From Clostridiales bacterium (lineage in GTDB: Bacteria > Bacillota > Clostridia > Christensenellales > Aristaeellaceae): DNA of 64,000 nt. Under the pieces are notes generated by a model. It saw nothing but the letters and a program-made list of their open reading frames with translations. It was not told the origin of the DNA and ran no database searches. Where the stretch lies: the NCBI GenBank assembly GCA_015056175.1, contig SVGT01000002.1:62001-126000 (forward strand), given 5' to 3'. Numbering within the stretch: position 1 is the first letter of the stretch; each line of letters starts with the position of its first letter. Of the stretch, positions 16,241 through 25,366 are shown in pieces. A program made the position numbers and the translations under genes.

Positions 16241-17026
16241 TCACACGAGGGAACGGAGGAAAAAACGTCTTACGGGGCTGAGCTTTTCATCCGGCACGGG
16301 CACCTGATCTCCCATCAGGCGGGAGGCGATGCGGTCAAAGGCCATTTTCACCTGCTTGTCGCCGCACTGATAGGCCGTCTGATGCCGGAGCAGACCCCGG
16401 TACACATGCTCGCTTTCCGGCACCGCCCCAAGCAGGGGCAGATCCAGCGCCATGGCAAGCTGCCGGGGAGACTGCATTTCGCCCCTGCGCACCATGTTTT
16501 TATCCCAGCGGTTGACGATCAAATGGGGATGGAGGATCTCATGCTCCGCCATCACCTGACAGGTGCGCTCGGCGTCGCGCAGCGCCACGTCGTCCGGGGT
16601 GGTGACCAGGATATACTCCTCCACGCTGCCAAAGTTCACCTTCAGGCTCCTGCCGACGCCCGCCGGGCAGTCCAGCAGCACGATATCAAAGGTGCGCCCC
16701 AGGGACGCCGCGATCTTCTGCACGTCCTTGGGGCGAATCTCTGCCGCCCGCATGATCTGGGAGGCGGAAAGCAGGAACAGACTCCCCCACCCCTGCACGG
16801 GATACAGCGCCTCCTGCAGCATGCAGCGCTTTTCGCACACGTCCTGAAAATCGTAGATCACTTTATCCTGCAAGCCCAGCATCAGGTCCTGACAGCGCAA
16901 GCCCGTATCGCAGTCCACAATGACCACACGCAGGCCCCGGGAGGCCAGCGCCTGACCCAGGGATGCTGCGACGGAGCTTTTGCCCACGCCGCCCTTGCCC
17001 GATGCAATGAGAAAGCTTCTGCTCAT
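16241..17026 (-). CDS. minD: MinD-like septum-site ATPase
   Basis: This 261-residue deviant-Walker ATPase of the MinD/ParA group helps place the division site or polar proteins. The N-terminal motif is SGKGGVGKSS (about 9-18), followed by VVIVDCDTGLRCQDLMLGL and FDIVLLDCPAGVG. The C-terminus SPVRRFFLRSLV could form the usual amphipathic membrane-binding helix. In many Firmicutes minCD follows mreBCD; here minC is not adjacent and minE is absent, with PBP2 between mreD and minD. GAGGAG precedes the ATG. Confidence 0.88.
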   Translation of the reverse strand: MSRSFLIASGKGGVGKSSVAASLGQALASRGLRVVIVDCDTGLRCQDLMLGLQDKVIYDFQDVCEKRCMLQEALYPVQGWGSLFLLSASQIMRAAEIRPKDVQKIAASLGRTFDIVLLDCPAGVGRSLKVNFGSVEEYILVTTPDDVALRDAERTCQVMAEHEILHPHLIVNRWDKNMVRRGEMQSPRQLAMALDLPLLGAVPESEHVYRGLLRHQTAYQCGDKQVKMAFDRIASRLMGDQVPVPDEKLSPVRRFFLRSLV

Positions 17027-17085
17027 GTTTTTCTCCTCAGGATCCTGGCAGATCCTTCCACTTGTTTCTATTTATATAGCTTTTT

Positions 17086-19680
17086 TTACGGAGCCAGCTG
17101 GTTGCCCGCGGGCAGTTCCAGATTCTCCACCACTTTGTTGGTTTCATCCAGATACCAGCCCACAAAGTCGCGCACGGCGCGGGTGGCCTGGGCGCCTGCA
17201 TAGCCGTGGGGCACGCAGGATACCACCGCGATCTTGGGATCCTCCTGGGGGGCGAGGCAGACGAACCATGCGTTGTTTTCCAGATCGATCTTCACGCCGC
17301 CTTCGGTGACCTGGGAGGTTCCCGTCTTACCCATGATCCACACGTCGGCGTCATACTTCCAGTCGCGGAAGTAGCGGGTAGCGGTACCGCTTTCGTCAAC
17401 CACGCCTCGCATGCCTTCCTGGATCTTGGGCAGGTACTGGATGGAATCCTCCAGCGTGCCGAACAGCGAGGGCGCGTACTGGGTGAGCACCTCGCCCTCG
17501 GGGGAGATGATGGAATCGATGATGTTCACGTTCCACACATTGCCCTCGGCAAGCGCGCCTACGTACCTTACCACCGCCATGGGCGTCAGCAGCGTAATGG
17601 ACTGGCCGATGGCCATCTGGATTTCCTGCGATCCGCCCCACTTGATGTTGTTCAGCGCGACCCACAGGTTGCTCATCAGCGCCGCCTTCATGACCATATC
17701 GCGGGTCATGTTCAGCTCGCTCATCAGGATAGGCCTTGCGTTTGCCACCCAGTCGTCAGAGTTGCTCTCGATGGCCATGTCCATCAGCAGCTTGATGGTC
17801 TTATCCAGTCGCGCCGTATCGTACTCGATGCCGTAGCCCGCGCCGAACTCGCTGATCAGCTTTTTGATGGAGTTGGCGACGATGGTGGGCAGCAGCGTGA
17901 CCTGCTCGTCCAGCGGCACGGTGGGATCGTACATATTCTGCTGGTTGCCCACGATGGAGCGGCCCTCCTGGGGCAACTGGATGCCCGTTTTGCTGGTCAG
18001 GCCGATCTGGGCGGCGTACTTGTACAAAAGCTGCTGCTCGCTCAGGCCGTCCGCGCCCGTGCCGTAGAGCATGGAGCCCAGGGTATAGAAGAAGTAGTTG
18101 CAGGAGTTGGAAAGTCCCTCCACAATGGTCTGGTCCTGATGGCTCTGGGGGTAATTGGTCCAGCACTTGGGGGCGTCCTCTTCGTTCTTGGTATAGGCCA
18201 TAAAGCGGCCGCCGTCGGAAATTTTGGTGGAGGTGGTAAAGCCGGTGACCTCGTGGTTGGTCAGCGCCGCAAGGCCGGTGACCATCTTGAAAATGGAGCC
18301 GGGCTCGTAGCGGCCCTGGATGGCCAGATGGCTGGTCAGATTGCGGGTGTCCGTGTTCACTTCCTGCGCCGCCTTGCCGCCTGCGATCATGGCGTTCAGA
18401 TCGTAGCTTGGGTACTGGGCGGAGGCCAGCAGATCGCCGTTATCCACGTCCATCACCAGCAGCATGCCGGTTTCCGCCAGCTTGATGGGGTACTTTTCCC
18501 AGTTGCGGTAGTCGATGGATTCGCGGTTCTGCTCCAGCCATTCGCCGTTTGTCATTTTCAGCTCCTGCTCATCGCGGATGGCGTTTACGTTATCGGCGAT
18601 GGCGCGCTCGGCGGCCTGCTGGTAGTTGACGTCAATGGTGAGCTTGACATTATTGCCGTCGGAGGGCTCCTGATAGCTCAGTTCTCTTGTGATCTTGCCG
18701 GTATTATCCTTTTCCACCACGCGGCTGCCCTGGCGCTCGGAAATGCAGGCGGTGAGCCAGCTTTCCATGCTTTCCTCCACGCCCGCCTGGCCGATATGGT
18801 CGCTTAAGGCATAGCCCTGGGGCTTCAGATCGCTGAGGAAGTATTCATAGTTCTGGATGGCGCCGGTATAGCCGATGATGGAGGCGGCCAGCGACCCGTG
18901 GGGGTACACGCGCTTTTCGCCCACCTGCACGCCCATGCCCCGCAGCGCCATGCTGCGGCCCTCGATCTCGCTGACGGCGGCAAAGGGCACGTCGGTGGCG
19001 ATGACGATGGGCAGGGAGTTGAACAGGTTTTCCTGCATTTTATTGTAGACGGCGATGACCTTGAGGGTGGTATCCCGATCCAGATTGCGCTCCACCGGGG
19101 CGATCACCTTGCCCTCGGCATCGGTATATTCCACCAGGTAGTAGCGCTCGCACATCTTAAGATAAATGCTTTCCGCATCCGGGTATTTTTCCGTGTTGGT
19201 GATGTAGTTGTTCTTGCGGTAGAGCGTTTCGCGGGCGGCGGTGGCGCTTTCGCTGATGCCGGAGCCGAAGTTCATCTCCCACAGACCCGTTTCCTCGTTG
19301 AACTGCAGCGGCGTGGTGGCGTTGATGCTCACACCGTAGCTCTCCAGAATATCGATGGTGTCCAGAATGGAACGGGTAAAGGCGCGGTAATCGCTTTCGG
19401 TGTTTTCCGAGTTGGTGCGCTGGAAGGTGACGTTATAGATCATTTCCGACCGCGCCAGGATGACGCTGTTGCGGTCGGTGATCATGCCGCGCAGACCTTT
19501 TACCGAAATGGTCTTTACGCCGGACACGCCGGCCTCATCCGCATACTCCTGCCCCTTGCTGACCTGCAGGTCGTAGGCGCCGTAGCCGATATAGGCAAAG
19601 CAAAGCAGCGCCGCCACGATGAAAAACAGGTAACGGCCGTTTTCGCTGTATCTCTTTTTTCTGCGTTCAGTACGTTTCAA
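17086..19680 (-). CDS. mrdA: Penicillin-binding protein 2 (class B transpeptidase)
   Basis: This 864-residue class B PBP cross-links peptidoglycan during elongation in partnership with RodA. It has one N-terminal transmembrane helix (about 17-37), a dimerisation/pedestal region starting LRGMITDRN and a transpeptidase domain. The domain carries SIFK (about 462; GRYEPGSIFKMVTG), SCN within LSNSCNYFF (about 526) and KTG in MGKTGTSQ (about 784). The wide gap between the second and third motifs and the overall length exceed many PBP2s. Translation starts at TTG, overlapping the mreD stop (TTGA), with GGAGG 8 bp upstream. Confidence 0.93.
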   Translation of the reverse strand: MKRTERRKKRYSENGRYLFFIVAALLCFAYIGYGAYDLQVSKGQEYADEAGVSGVKTISVKGLRGMITDRNSVILARSEMIYNVTFQRTNSENTESDYRAFTRSILDTIDILESYGVSINATTPLQFNEETGLWEMNFGSGISESATAARETLYRKNNYITNTEKYPDAESIYLKMCERYYLVEYTDAEGKVIAPVERNLDRDTTLKVIAVYNKMQENLFNSLPIVIATDVPFAAVSEIEGRSMALRGMGVQVGEKRVYPHGSLAASIIGYTGAIQNYEYFLSDLKPQGYALSDHIGQAGVEESMESWLTACISERQGSRVVEKDNTGKITRELSYQEPSDGNNVKLTIDVNYQQAAERAIADNVNAIRDEQELKMTNGEWLEQNRESIDYRNWEKYPIKLAETGMLLVMDVDNGDLLASAQYPSYDLNAMIAGGKAAQEVNTDTRNLTSHLAIQGRYEPGSIFKMVTGLAALTNHEVTGFTTSTKISDGGRFMAYTKNEEDAPKCWTNYPQSHQDQTIVEGLSNSCNYFFYTLGSMLYGTGADGLSEQQLLYKYAAQIGLTSKTGIQLPQEGRSIVGNQQNMYDPTVPLDEQVTLLPTIVANSIKKLISEFGAGYGIEYDTARLDKTIKLLMDMAIESNSDDWVANARPILMSELNMTRDMVMKAALMSNLWVALNNIKWGGSQEIQMAIGQSITLLTPMAVVRYVGALAEGNVWNVNIIDSIISPEGEVLTQYAPSLFGTLEDSIQYLPKIQEGMRGVVDESGTATRYFRDWKYDADVWIMGKTGTSQVTEGGVKIDLENNAWFVCLAPQEDPKIAVVSCVPHGYAGAQATRAVRDFVGWYLDETNKVVENLELPAGNQLAP

Positions 19681-20261
19681 TACAGGTCACCTCCACGCAT
19701 GACGGCTTCCTCCCGCCTGTACATCCCAAGGAACGCGCGCAGCGGCGTCATGAGCAGCACCGCCAGCCCTGCGGAATACAAAACGCCCAGCAGCGCACGG
19801 CCGATGTGGCCAAAGGTGATCGCGTTGCCGCTCAGGTACACATACGTCAAGTGCACCGCGTTCATGGAAAAGCACATGCACACCGCGCCCAGCACGATGC
19901 GCACAAGCGCCGGCAAGTCGCCCTGCCTGCGCTCGGGGTGCAGCGATTCCTTGCGCTCGCGACGGCGGTCGGACATGTCTGCAAACACATACGACCAGGC
20001 AAACGTCAAAATGGTATAGCACAGCAAATACAGCCCGCTCACCGAGGACAGCATGCACTCCAGCAGCATGCCGATGATGGCGGCCGCGCAAAAGGCGCTC
20101 TTCATCCCGCAGGACACGATCACAATGGCCAGATATGCCCACAGAATGTTCCCCGTCACGCCGAAAAGGGAAAAGTAATCCATCACGCAGACCTGGATCA
20201 GGTAAAACAGCACTGCGCCCGGAATGACCAGTATGAACTTTCTCAGGGTGGATACTCTCAA
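19677..20261 (-). CDS. mreD: Rod shape-determining membrane protein MreD
   Basis: This 194-residue polytopic membrane protein of the elongasome has about five to six helices, with little conservation beyond the family pattern. Its identity rests on position between mreC and PBP2, its length and hydrophobicity. The track ORF starts inside the upstream repeat; the likely start is a TTG at 20261 in GAGAAAGGATAAAGCATTG. Repeat element copy 3 ends immediately upstream of that ribosome site, so mreD is separated from mreC by about 620 bp instead of the usual few bases. Confidence 0.82.
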   Translation of the reverse strand: MRVSTLRKFILVIPGAVLFYLIQVCVMDYFSLFGVTGNILWAYLAIVIVSCGMKSAFCAAAIIGMLLECMLSSVSGLYLLCYTILTFAWSYVFADMSDRRRERKESLHPERRQGDLPALVRIVLGAVCMCFSMNAVHLTYVYLSGNAITFGHIGRALLGVLYSAGLAVLLMTPLRAFLGMYRREEAVMRGGDLY

Positions 20262-20279
20262 TGCTTTATCCTTTCTCTT

Positions 20280-20803
20280 TGTGGAACCCTCTTCGGGTTC
20301 CACACCTCCGAACAAGGGGCATGATGCCCCTTGACCCGCATTAGTGGTCGGAGAGGAAGTGCTTAGATGATGCGGTTTCCCACTGACAGGTTATGAGCTA
20401 CGGCGATTGTCGGACAGGCCGATCCGGCGGCGCGGAGCGCCTTCTTCATCATACCAAGGCAGGGAGCGAATACATTCGCTCCTGCTCTTGGTTGATGAAG
20501 TCCCGGTTTTTCTCCGTTTACGGAGAAAAACACGGATCGGCCTGTGCATGTTGCCGACAAAAAGATGGAATTGACAATCCTCAGTCACTTCGTGACAGCT
20601 CCTTTGCCAAAGGAGCCTTTGTTGGAAATGCTTGGCTTGTGGACGATGGATACGGGCTGCGGCATGTTACGGCGGCGGGAGCAAGCCCCCGCCCTACATT
20701 GATCATGGGGAAGATGTTTGCTGTGCAGCGTACCTGTGTCCCATACGGCGGGTGCAGGGTACTCAGTACCCTGCCGCAGGTGTGGGGGCGCGCAGCCCCC
20801 ACG
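20280..20803 (+). mobile_element. Composite palindromic element, copy 3 (splits mreC from mreD)
   Basis: The left arm (20280-20352) has GTGGAACCCtcttcGGGTTCCAC and AAGGGGCAtgaTGCCCCTT. The core is at 20417-20542 and the right arm (about 20705-20803) has AGGGTACTcAGTACCCT and GTGGGGGCgcgcaGCCCCCAC. The core-to-right-arm linker contains a GTCAC/GTGAC plus GCTCCTTTgccAAAGGAGC repeat (about 20576-20622) and a gcgggagcaagcccccgc repeat. The gap 20262-20882 contains no gene. Confidence 0.78.
20417..20542 (+). repeat. Cloverleaf repeat core, copy 3
   Basis: The outer stem GGCCGATCCG/CGGATCGGCC is perfect. The inner hairpins are GGCGCggaGCGCC, CTTCATC..GATGAAG capped by GGAGCGAAT/ATTCGCTCC, and TTTTTCTCCG/CGGAGAAAAA. 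Confidence 0.88.
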
Positions 20804-20849
20804 AAGGCAGCACTCCTCCGCTTCGTCCCATAGCACGACCTGTCCATGT

Positions 20850-20871
20850 CGCCCAAATCCTGATTTGGGCG
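20850..20871 (-). terminator. 3' hairpin after mreC
   Basis: CGCCCAAATC pairs with GATTTGGGCG 12 bp after the mreC stop. The same hairpin follows the lyase gene (49156) and the binding-protein gene (61527). There is no T-run here, so it may be a weak terminator or a stability hairpin. Confidence 0.5.
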
Positions 20872-20882
20872 AAAGCGGAGCG

Positions 20883-22448
20883 TTATTCCTCCTCCACCGT
20901 CAGACTGCCCGGATCAAAGGTGGGCGTAGGCTCGGGGGTGGGGGTAGGCGTAGCGGTCGGCTCCGCGGTGGGCGTGCCGCCCAGGTTGTCCGGCGCCTGG
21001 TAGACCAGGTTTTCGGGCTGCTGGGTGGCGTTGGGATCGGGGGTCGCCGTTTCCTCCGGAACCTGGGTAGGCGCGGGGGTCTCGGTGGGCGCGGGCGATT
21101 CGGTGGCGCCCTCATCCGGCGCCTGGGTGGCAAAGCCGCTGTCGCTGCCTACCTGGAAGGTAGGCTGGGGACGGGCGCTCACCAGCGGCTCCAGCGTGGC
21201 GCTGACGCCGGTATCCCGTTCCTGGGCGCTTTCGGCATAGGCGGGCTGATAGCGGTAGACCACCACATACTCCAGATGCTGGAAGTCCACCAGCGGCTCC
21301 ACCACGATGTAGCTCTTGTTTTCATCCATGCCGCGGGTGCTCTCGCGCACCGTGCCGATGGGAATGCCCTTGGGGAATTCCATGCCCACGCCCGAAGTGA
21401 CCACAATATCGCCGGGGCGGGGCAGGCTGTTTTCGGGGAGATAATACATGCGGCAGCGGGCCTGACCGTCAATGCCCAAGGTGCCCTTCACGGCGCCCTG
21501 GTCGCGGGTGGACTGGATCATGCCAAACACGGTGGCGTCGCTGTCGATAATACAACGCACCGAGCAGGTGGTTTCTTCCACGTCATAGGTGTAGCCCACC
21601 AGACCGCCGGCGAACACCACGGCCATATAATCCTTCACGCCGTGCTTGCTTCCCACATTGATGGTCAGCACGGAAAAATAATTGCCCGTGTCATGGCCGA
21701 TCACGTTTGCCGCCAGGGGGTTTAGGTCCGTATTGCGGTTGATCTCGTCCATCAGGTCGTACATATCGTTGATCTGACGCTTGTATTCCTCGGCCATGGC
21801 GGCCTCGCTGGCCAGATCGTCCAGCTTGATGAGCAACTGCTCGTATTCATACTCGATATTGCCCCGCACCTTCAGCGTGCGCAGGTACCCGGCCACGGAC
21901 TCAGTAAGCCCGGAAAACGCCTGCTGCACCGGGGTGATCACGGAGGTGATCACGGTTTTAGGCGTCTGCAGGATGGGCCAATCCACAAAATTGCTGATGA
22001 CCATCACGGCGGCGCACACAAACAGTACCGCCACGATGCCAAAGCCGGCCATGCGGCGGGCGAAGGACTTTTTCTCCTGCGGGCTGGCGGCGCTGCGCTT
22101 GCGCTCTTCCTTTTTCTTTTCCTTGCGGATGCGTTCTTCCTCGCGGCGCTTCTGGGCGCGGCGGGGCGTTTCCCTGTCGCGGCGCAACTGCTCCTGCTGC
22201 TTTTCCTCGTCCGTTTCCACAAAGCGGCGGCCGGAATGGGTGCTGTTGTCCCCCTGACGGGCGGCGCGGCGCCATTCGGCTTCGTCCTGATCCTCCAGGG
22301 CCTGATAGCGGTTCTTCACCTGACGGGACACGCGGGGCGCATCCTCATCCCAGGCGGGAGACACGCGGGTATAGCCGTTTTCATCCTGCGCGGGGGCGTC
22401 CTTTTCGCCCTCGGGCGGGGTGGTAAACAGCCTGTCGTCATCGTACAT
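20883..22448 (-). CDS. mreC: Rod shape-determining protein MreC, extended at both ends
   Basis: This elongasome scaffold links MreB inside to PBP2/RodA outside. At 521 residues it is much longer than the usual 280-350. Residues 1-130 form a highly charged cytoplasmic extension (KRREEERIRKEKKKEERKRS). One transmembrane helix (about 135-155) follows, then a coiled coil and the beta-rich MreC core with NVGSKHGVKDYMAVVFAGGLVG and GDIVVTSGVGMEFPKGIPIG. The C-terminal 100 residues are a Pro/Thr-rich low-complexity tail. AAAGGAG precedes the ATG. The tail suggests an extracellular spacer, an inference only. Confidence 0.93.
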   Translation of the reverse strand: MYDDDRLFTTPPEGEKDAPAQDENGYTRVSPAWDEDAPRVSRQVKNRYQALEDQDEAEWRRAARQGDNSTHSGRRFVETDEEKQQEQLRRDRETPRRAQKRREEERIRKEKKKEERKRSAASPQEKKSFARRMAGFGIVAVLFVCAAVMVISNFVDWPILQTPKTVITSVITPVQQAFSGLTESVAGYLRTLKVRGNIEYEYEQLLIKLDDLASEAAMAEEYKRQINDMYDLMDEINRNTDLNPLAANVIGHDTGNYFSVLTINVGSKHGVKDYMAVVFAGGLVGYTYDVEETTCSVRCIIDSDATVFGMIQSTRDQGAVKGTLGIDGQARCRMYYLPENSLPRPGDIVVTSGVGMEFPKGIPIGTVRESTRGMDENKSYIVVEPLVDFQHLEYVVVYRYQPAYAESAQERDTGVSATLEPLVSARPQPTFQVGSDSGFATQAPDEGATESPAPTETPAPTQVPEETATPDPNATQQPENLVYQAPDNLGGTPTAEPTATPTPTPEPTPTFDPGSLTVEEE

Positions 22449-22466
22449 GGCGTAAAGCTCCTTTTA

Positions 22467-23510
22467 TCATTCGTCGGCGTCGTCGCGCAGGAAGCTGCTC
22501 TTGCCGATGCGGGAAAGCTGATCAAAATGCTCGCACAATTCGCCCACGCCCCTGCCTGCGCAGGATGCGGCGTCGCGGGCGCACTGCACGCGGATGCCCA
22601 GGGCGCTGGCGATGTACTGGTCAAGGCCAAACAGCTGGCTTGCGCCGCCGGTGAGATAAATGCCCGAGCGCATCACGTCGCCCGCCAGTTCCGGAGGCGT
22701 ATGCTCCAGCACGCTCTTGATGGCGGACAGGATCTGGCTGCAGGGGGTTTTTAGCGCCTCGTACACCTTATCCGATCCGATGGCCGCCGTGCGGGGCAGA
22801 TTGGTGACCATATCGCGGCCGCGCACCAGGGCATCCCGGTACTCGCTGACGGGCAGGGCGCTGCCCAGGTTCAGTTTCACTTCCTCCGCGGTGCGGTCGC
22901 CGATGAGCATGTTATATTCACGCTTGATGTAGGCGGCCACGCTTTCGTCCATTTTGATGCCGCCCATGCGGATGGACTTGGCCACCACCACGCCGCCCAG
23001 GGAAATGACCGCCACCTCCGTGGTGCCGCCGCCGATATCCACCACCATGGAGCCGGTGGGCTGGAACACGGGCAGACCGCAGCCCATGGCCGCGGCAAAG
23101 GGCTTTTCCACCAGGTGCAGATGGCTGGGGCGCACGCCTGCGTACAGCGCCGCCTGACGCACCGCGCGGCGCTCGATGGCCGTGATGCGGCAGGGCACGG
23201 TGATGATGGCGCGGGGCTTGACCAGACGGCTCATGCCGATGGCCTTGCGCACAAAATACTGCAGCATATACTTGGTCATATCAAAATCGCGGATCATGCC
23301 TTCGCTCAGGGGGCGCACGGCCACCACATCGTCCGCGGTGCGGCCCAGCAGCGACAGCGCTTCATCGCCGATGGCGCGCACGGCGCGTCTGCCGCCCCGC
23401 TCCATGACCAGCACCGTAGGTTCGTCAATCACCACGCCTTTTTTGCGCACGTACACAAGCGTTTTGCTTGTGCCCATATCAATCCCGATATCCGGGGCAA
23501 TGATCGCCAT
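22467..23510 (-). CDS. mreB: Rod shape-determining actin homologue MreB
   Basis: This 347-residue bacterial actin forms membrane-associated filaments that orient side-wall synthesis. Nucleotide-binding motifs are DIGIDMGTSKTLVY (phosphate 1), VVDIGGGTTEVAVISLGG (phosphate 2) and GIYLTGGASQLFGLD (adenosine). ERRAVRQAALYAGV and EKPFAAAMGCGLPV also match the family. It lies second in the cluster, after maf and 18 bp before mreC. The AAAGAGG ribosome site is rather far from the ATG. Confidence 0.96.
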   Translation of the reverse strand: MAIIAPDIGIDMGTSKTLVYVRKKGVVIDEPTVLVMERGGRRAVRAIGDEALSLLGRTADDVVAVRPLSEGMIRDFDMTKYMLQYFVRKAIGMSRLVKPRAIITVPCRITAIERRAVRQAALYAGVRPSHLHLVEKPFAAAMGCGLPVFQPTGSMVVDIGGGTTEVAVISLGGVVVAKSIRMGGIKMDESVAAYIKREYNMLIGDRTAEEVKLNLGSALPVSEYRDALVRGRDMVTNLPRTAAIGSDKVYEALKTPCSQILSAIKSVLEHTPPELAGDVMRSGIYLTGGASQLFGLDQYIASALGIRVQCARDAASCAGRGVGELCEHFDQLSRIGKSSFLRDDADE

Positions 23511-23563
23511 ATATCATCCATCCTCTTTGTAAAAAGTAGGTCGCGTGTAAACTAGGAAAAAAA

Positions 23564-24127
23564 TCAGAAGATCAGGGAATAGGGCATGAGCATATCGCGG
23601 ACGGTGGCCATGGGCAAACCGATGACGCAGGAATAGCTGCCCTCAATGCGGCGCACAAACATGCCGCCCACGCCCTGCAAAGCGTAGGAGCCTGCCTTGT
23701 CCATGGGCTCATTGGTATCCACATACTGCCGGATGGTTTCGTCCGTCAGCGGATCAAAGAGCACTTTTGCCACGTCCACGCGCACGTCCTCGCCCAGAGG
23801 GCCGATGACGCACACGCCGGTGTATACCTCGTGCCATTTGCCCTGCATGGATTTGAGCATGCGCACGGCGTCCTCTTTGTCCCGGGGCTTGCCAAGCACC
23901 GTTTGTTCATCGGGAAGGTACACCAGCGTATCGGCGGACAACACCACGTGATCGGGGCAATGCGCCGCCACCGCCCGTCCCTTCCTGCGGGCGTTTTCCC
24001 GCACCAGTTCATCCGGCGCGCCATCTGCCAGCTCGTCCGCATCCGACACCTTGATCTCAAAGGGAATGCCGGTATATCCCATCAACTCCCGCCGCCGGGG
24101 CGAGGAGGAAGCCAGGTACAGTTTCAA
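23564..24127 (-). CDS. maf: Maf-like nucleoside triphosphate pyrophosphatase
   Basis: This 187-residue housecleaning pyrophosphatase hydrolyses non-canonical nucleoside triphosphates and is classically placed beside mreB. It starts LKLYLASSSPRRRELM, which matches the Maf active site S(S)PRR. The acidic residues follow in VLSADTLVYL and GKPRDKEDAVRML. The likely start is the TTG at 24127, 9 bp after AAGGAG; the track start adds 20 residues with no homology. It is the first gene of the cell-shape cluster. Confidence 0.9.
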   Translation of the reverse strand: MKLYLASSSPRRRELMGYTGIPFEIKVSDADELADGAPDELVRENARRKGRAVAAHCPDHVVLSADTLVYLPDEQTVLGKPRDKEDAVRMLKSMQGKWHEVYTGVCVIGPLGEDVRVDVAKVLFDPLTDETIRQYVDTNEPMDKAGSYALQGVGGMFVRRIEGSYSCVIGLPMATVRDMLMPYSLIF

Positions 24128-24192
24128 TGCTTTAATCTCCTTCGTGCGCAAATCGGACACGCCAAAAAGGCGCCTCTCTCCACGCATACACC

Positions 24193-24221
24193 ATTATAGC
24201 ACACAAGCGCCGTGTTCGTAC
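24193..24221 (-). promoter_or_regulatory. Candidate promoter of the maf-mre cluster
   Basis: A minus-strand TATAAT (24193-24198) lies about 65 bp upstream of the maf start. The best -35 is poor (TGTACG or GTACGA), so assignment is tentative. Confidence 0.45.
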
Positions 24222-24229
24222 AGGTTTTT

Positions 24230-25366
24230 TTCGGTTATATATTGTAGACATATTTCCATGCCGACCGGTTTTTTGTGGTTTTCGGCCGGGAAAACCCACC
24301 AGGCGATACAGCAAGACGGAAATGTTTACAATGATTACGGCGCGGAGCCGCGCCGGGCAGCGGCTGCGCCGAATGAAGCCGCGGCAAAGCCGCTAATGAA
24401 TAATGAAGCGTGCCTGCGGCACATGATGCACGTTCCTTCGGAACGCATGATGATTGGTTACCCACTGTAGGGCGGGGGCTTGCATGCCGCAGTGACTTGA
24501 TGATACAACGAACTTCGATCCTTTGCGAAACAAACCTCGCCAAAAGGCCCCCTTGTGAAAGGGGGCTCCCGTGGAACGGGTGGGGGATTGTGAAATTGAC
24601 TTAAATCGACAATCCCACCACCGCAAGCGGTCCCCCTCCCTTTGACAAGGGAGGCTGAACCCCGTCCCTCGACAGGAGGCAATGCGCAGACGGGGGGTAA
24701 TCGGGCGCGCAGCCGCGCCTACCCATGTCGACCAACTTGACTTATCCCATTTCCCCGTCCCCCGACATGTCACAGCCAGTATTCATCGCCCACACAACAA
24801 ACACACTCAACCAAAAGGCCCCTTAGGCAAAGGGGCTCCCGCGTAGCGGGTGGGGATTGTCTCGAACAGCAAAACAAGCATGTAACTTAGGACAATCCTC
24901 AGTCACTACGTGACAGCTCCTTTGCCAAAGGAGCCTTTGATGTAGTATGGTGATTGTGTAATCGATGTTTGTGGATGGGTAATGGGGCTTGCCCCCGCCC
25001 TACCGCAGCAGGCAAACCGCAATGTGTTCCGCAGGAACACGCTTCATGTGCCGCAGGCACGCTTCATTCTTCATTCTTCATTCTTCATTCTTCATTCGGC
25101 GCAGCCGCCGCCCCCGCCCTACCACAGCAGGCAAACTGCAATGTGTTCCGCAGGAACACGCTTCATTCTTCATTCTTCATTCTTCATTCTTCATTCTTCA
25201 TTCGGCGGAGCCACCGCCCCTTCCCCATACTGAAACAAAAAACGTCCCGGGGCTGCTGCGCCCGGGACGGAAAAATACAGCAAAAAATGGTGAAGTAAAA
25301 CAATCACAGAACGAGACGAATCAAAAAGGGAAAAGAACATCCGCTGCCCACGGGCAAAGGCAATGC
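24230..25366. repeat. Repeat-packed intergenic region between maf and pcp
   Basis: This interval of more than 1 kb has no gene. It contains an inverted GCGTTCCGAAGGAACG/GTGCCGCAGGCAC unit (about 24345-24480) and hairpin pairs of the type CCGCTACGCGG plus CCCCCTTTcacAAGGGGG (about 24535-24660 and 24810-24945). A ccccgtcccccgacatg half-terminator is at about 24763. Two further GTTCCGCAGGAAC units (25018-25110 and 25139-25210) end in tandem CATTCTT heptamers. Small ORFs here are repetitive and not credible. Confidence 0.75.
25072..25203 (+). repeat. Two CATTCTT heptamer tandem arrays
   Basis: Perfect tandem copies of the 7-mer cattctt occupy about 25072-25098 and 25161-25203. Each is the tail of a GTTCCGCAGGAAC/GCCGCAGGC repeat unit. 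Copy number differs between the two, as expected for replication slippage. Confidence 0.8.

Noticed and set aside
25018-25210. Possible CRISPR array
   Set aside because: The repeated units are heptamer tandems and hairpins without regularly spaced unique spacers, and no cas gene is present.
24982-25298. Small plus-strand ORFs with repeated HSSFFILHSSFF sequence
   Set aside because: They translate CATTCTT tandem repeats and palindromes; no ribosome site or homology supports them.
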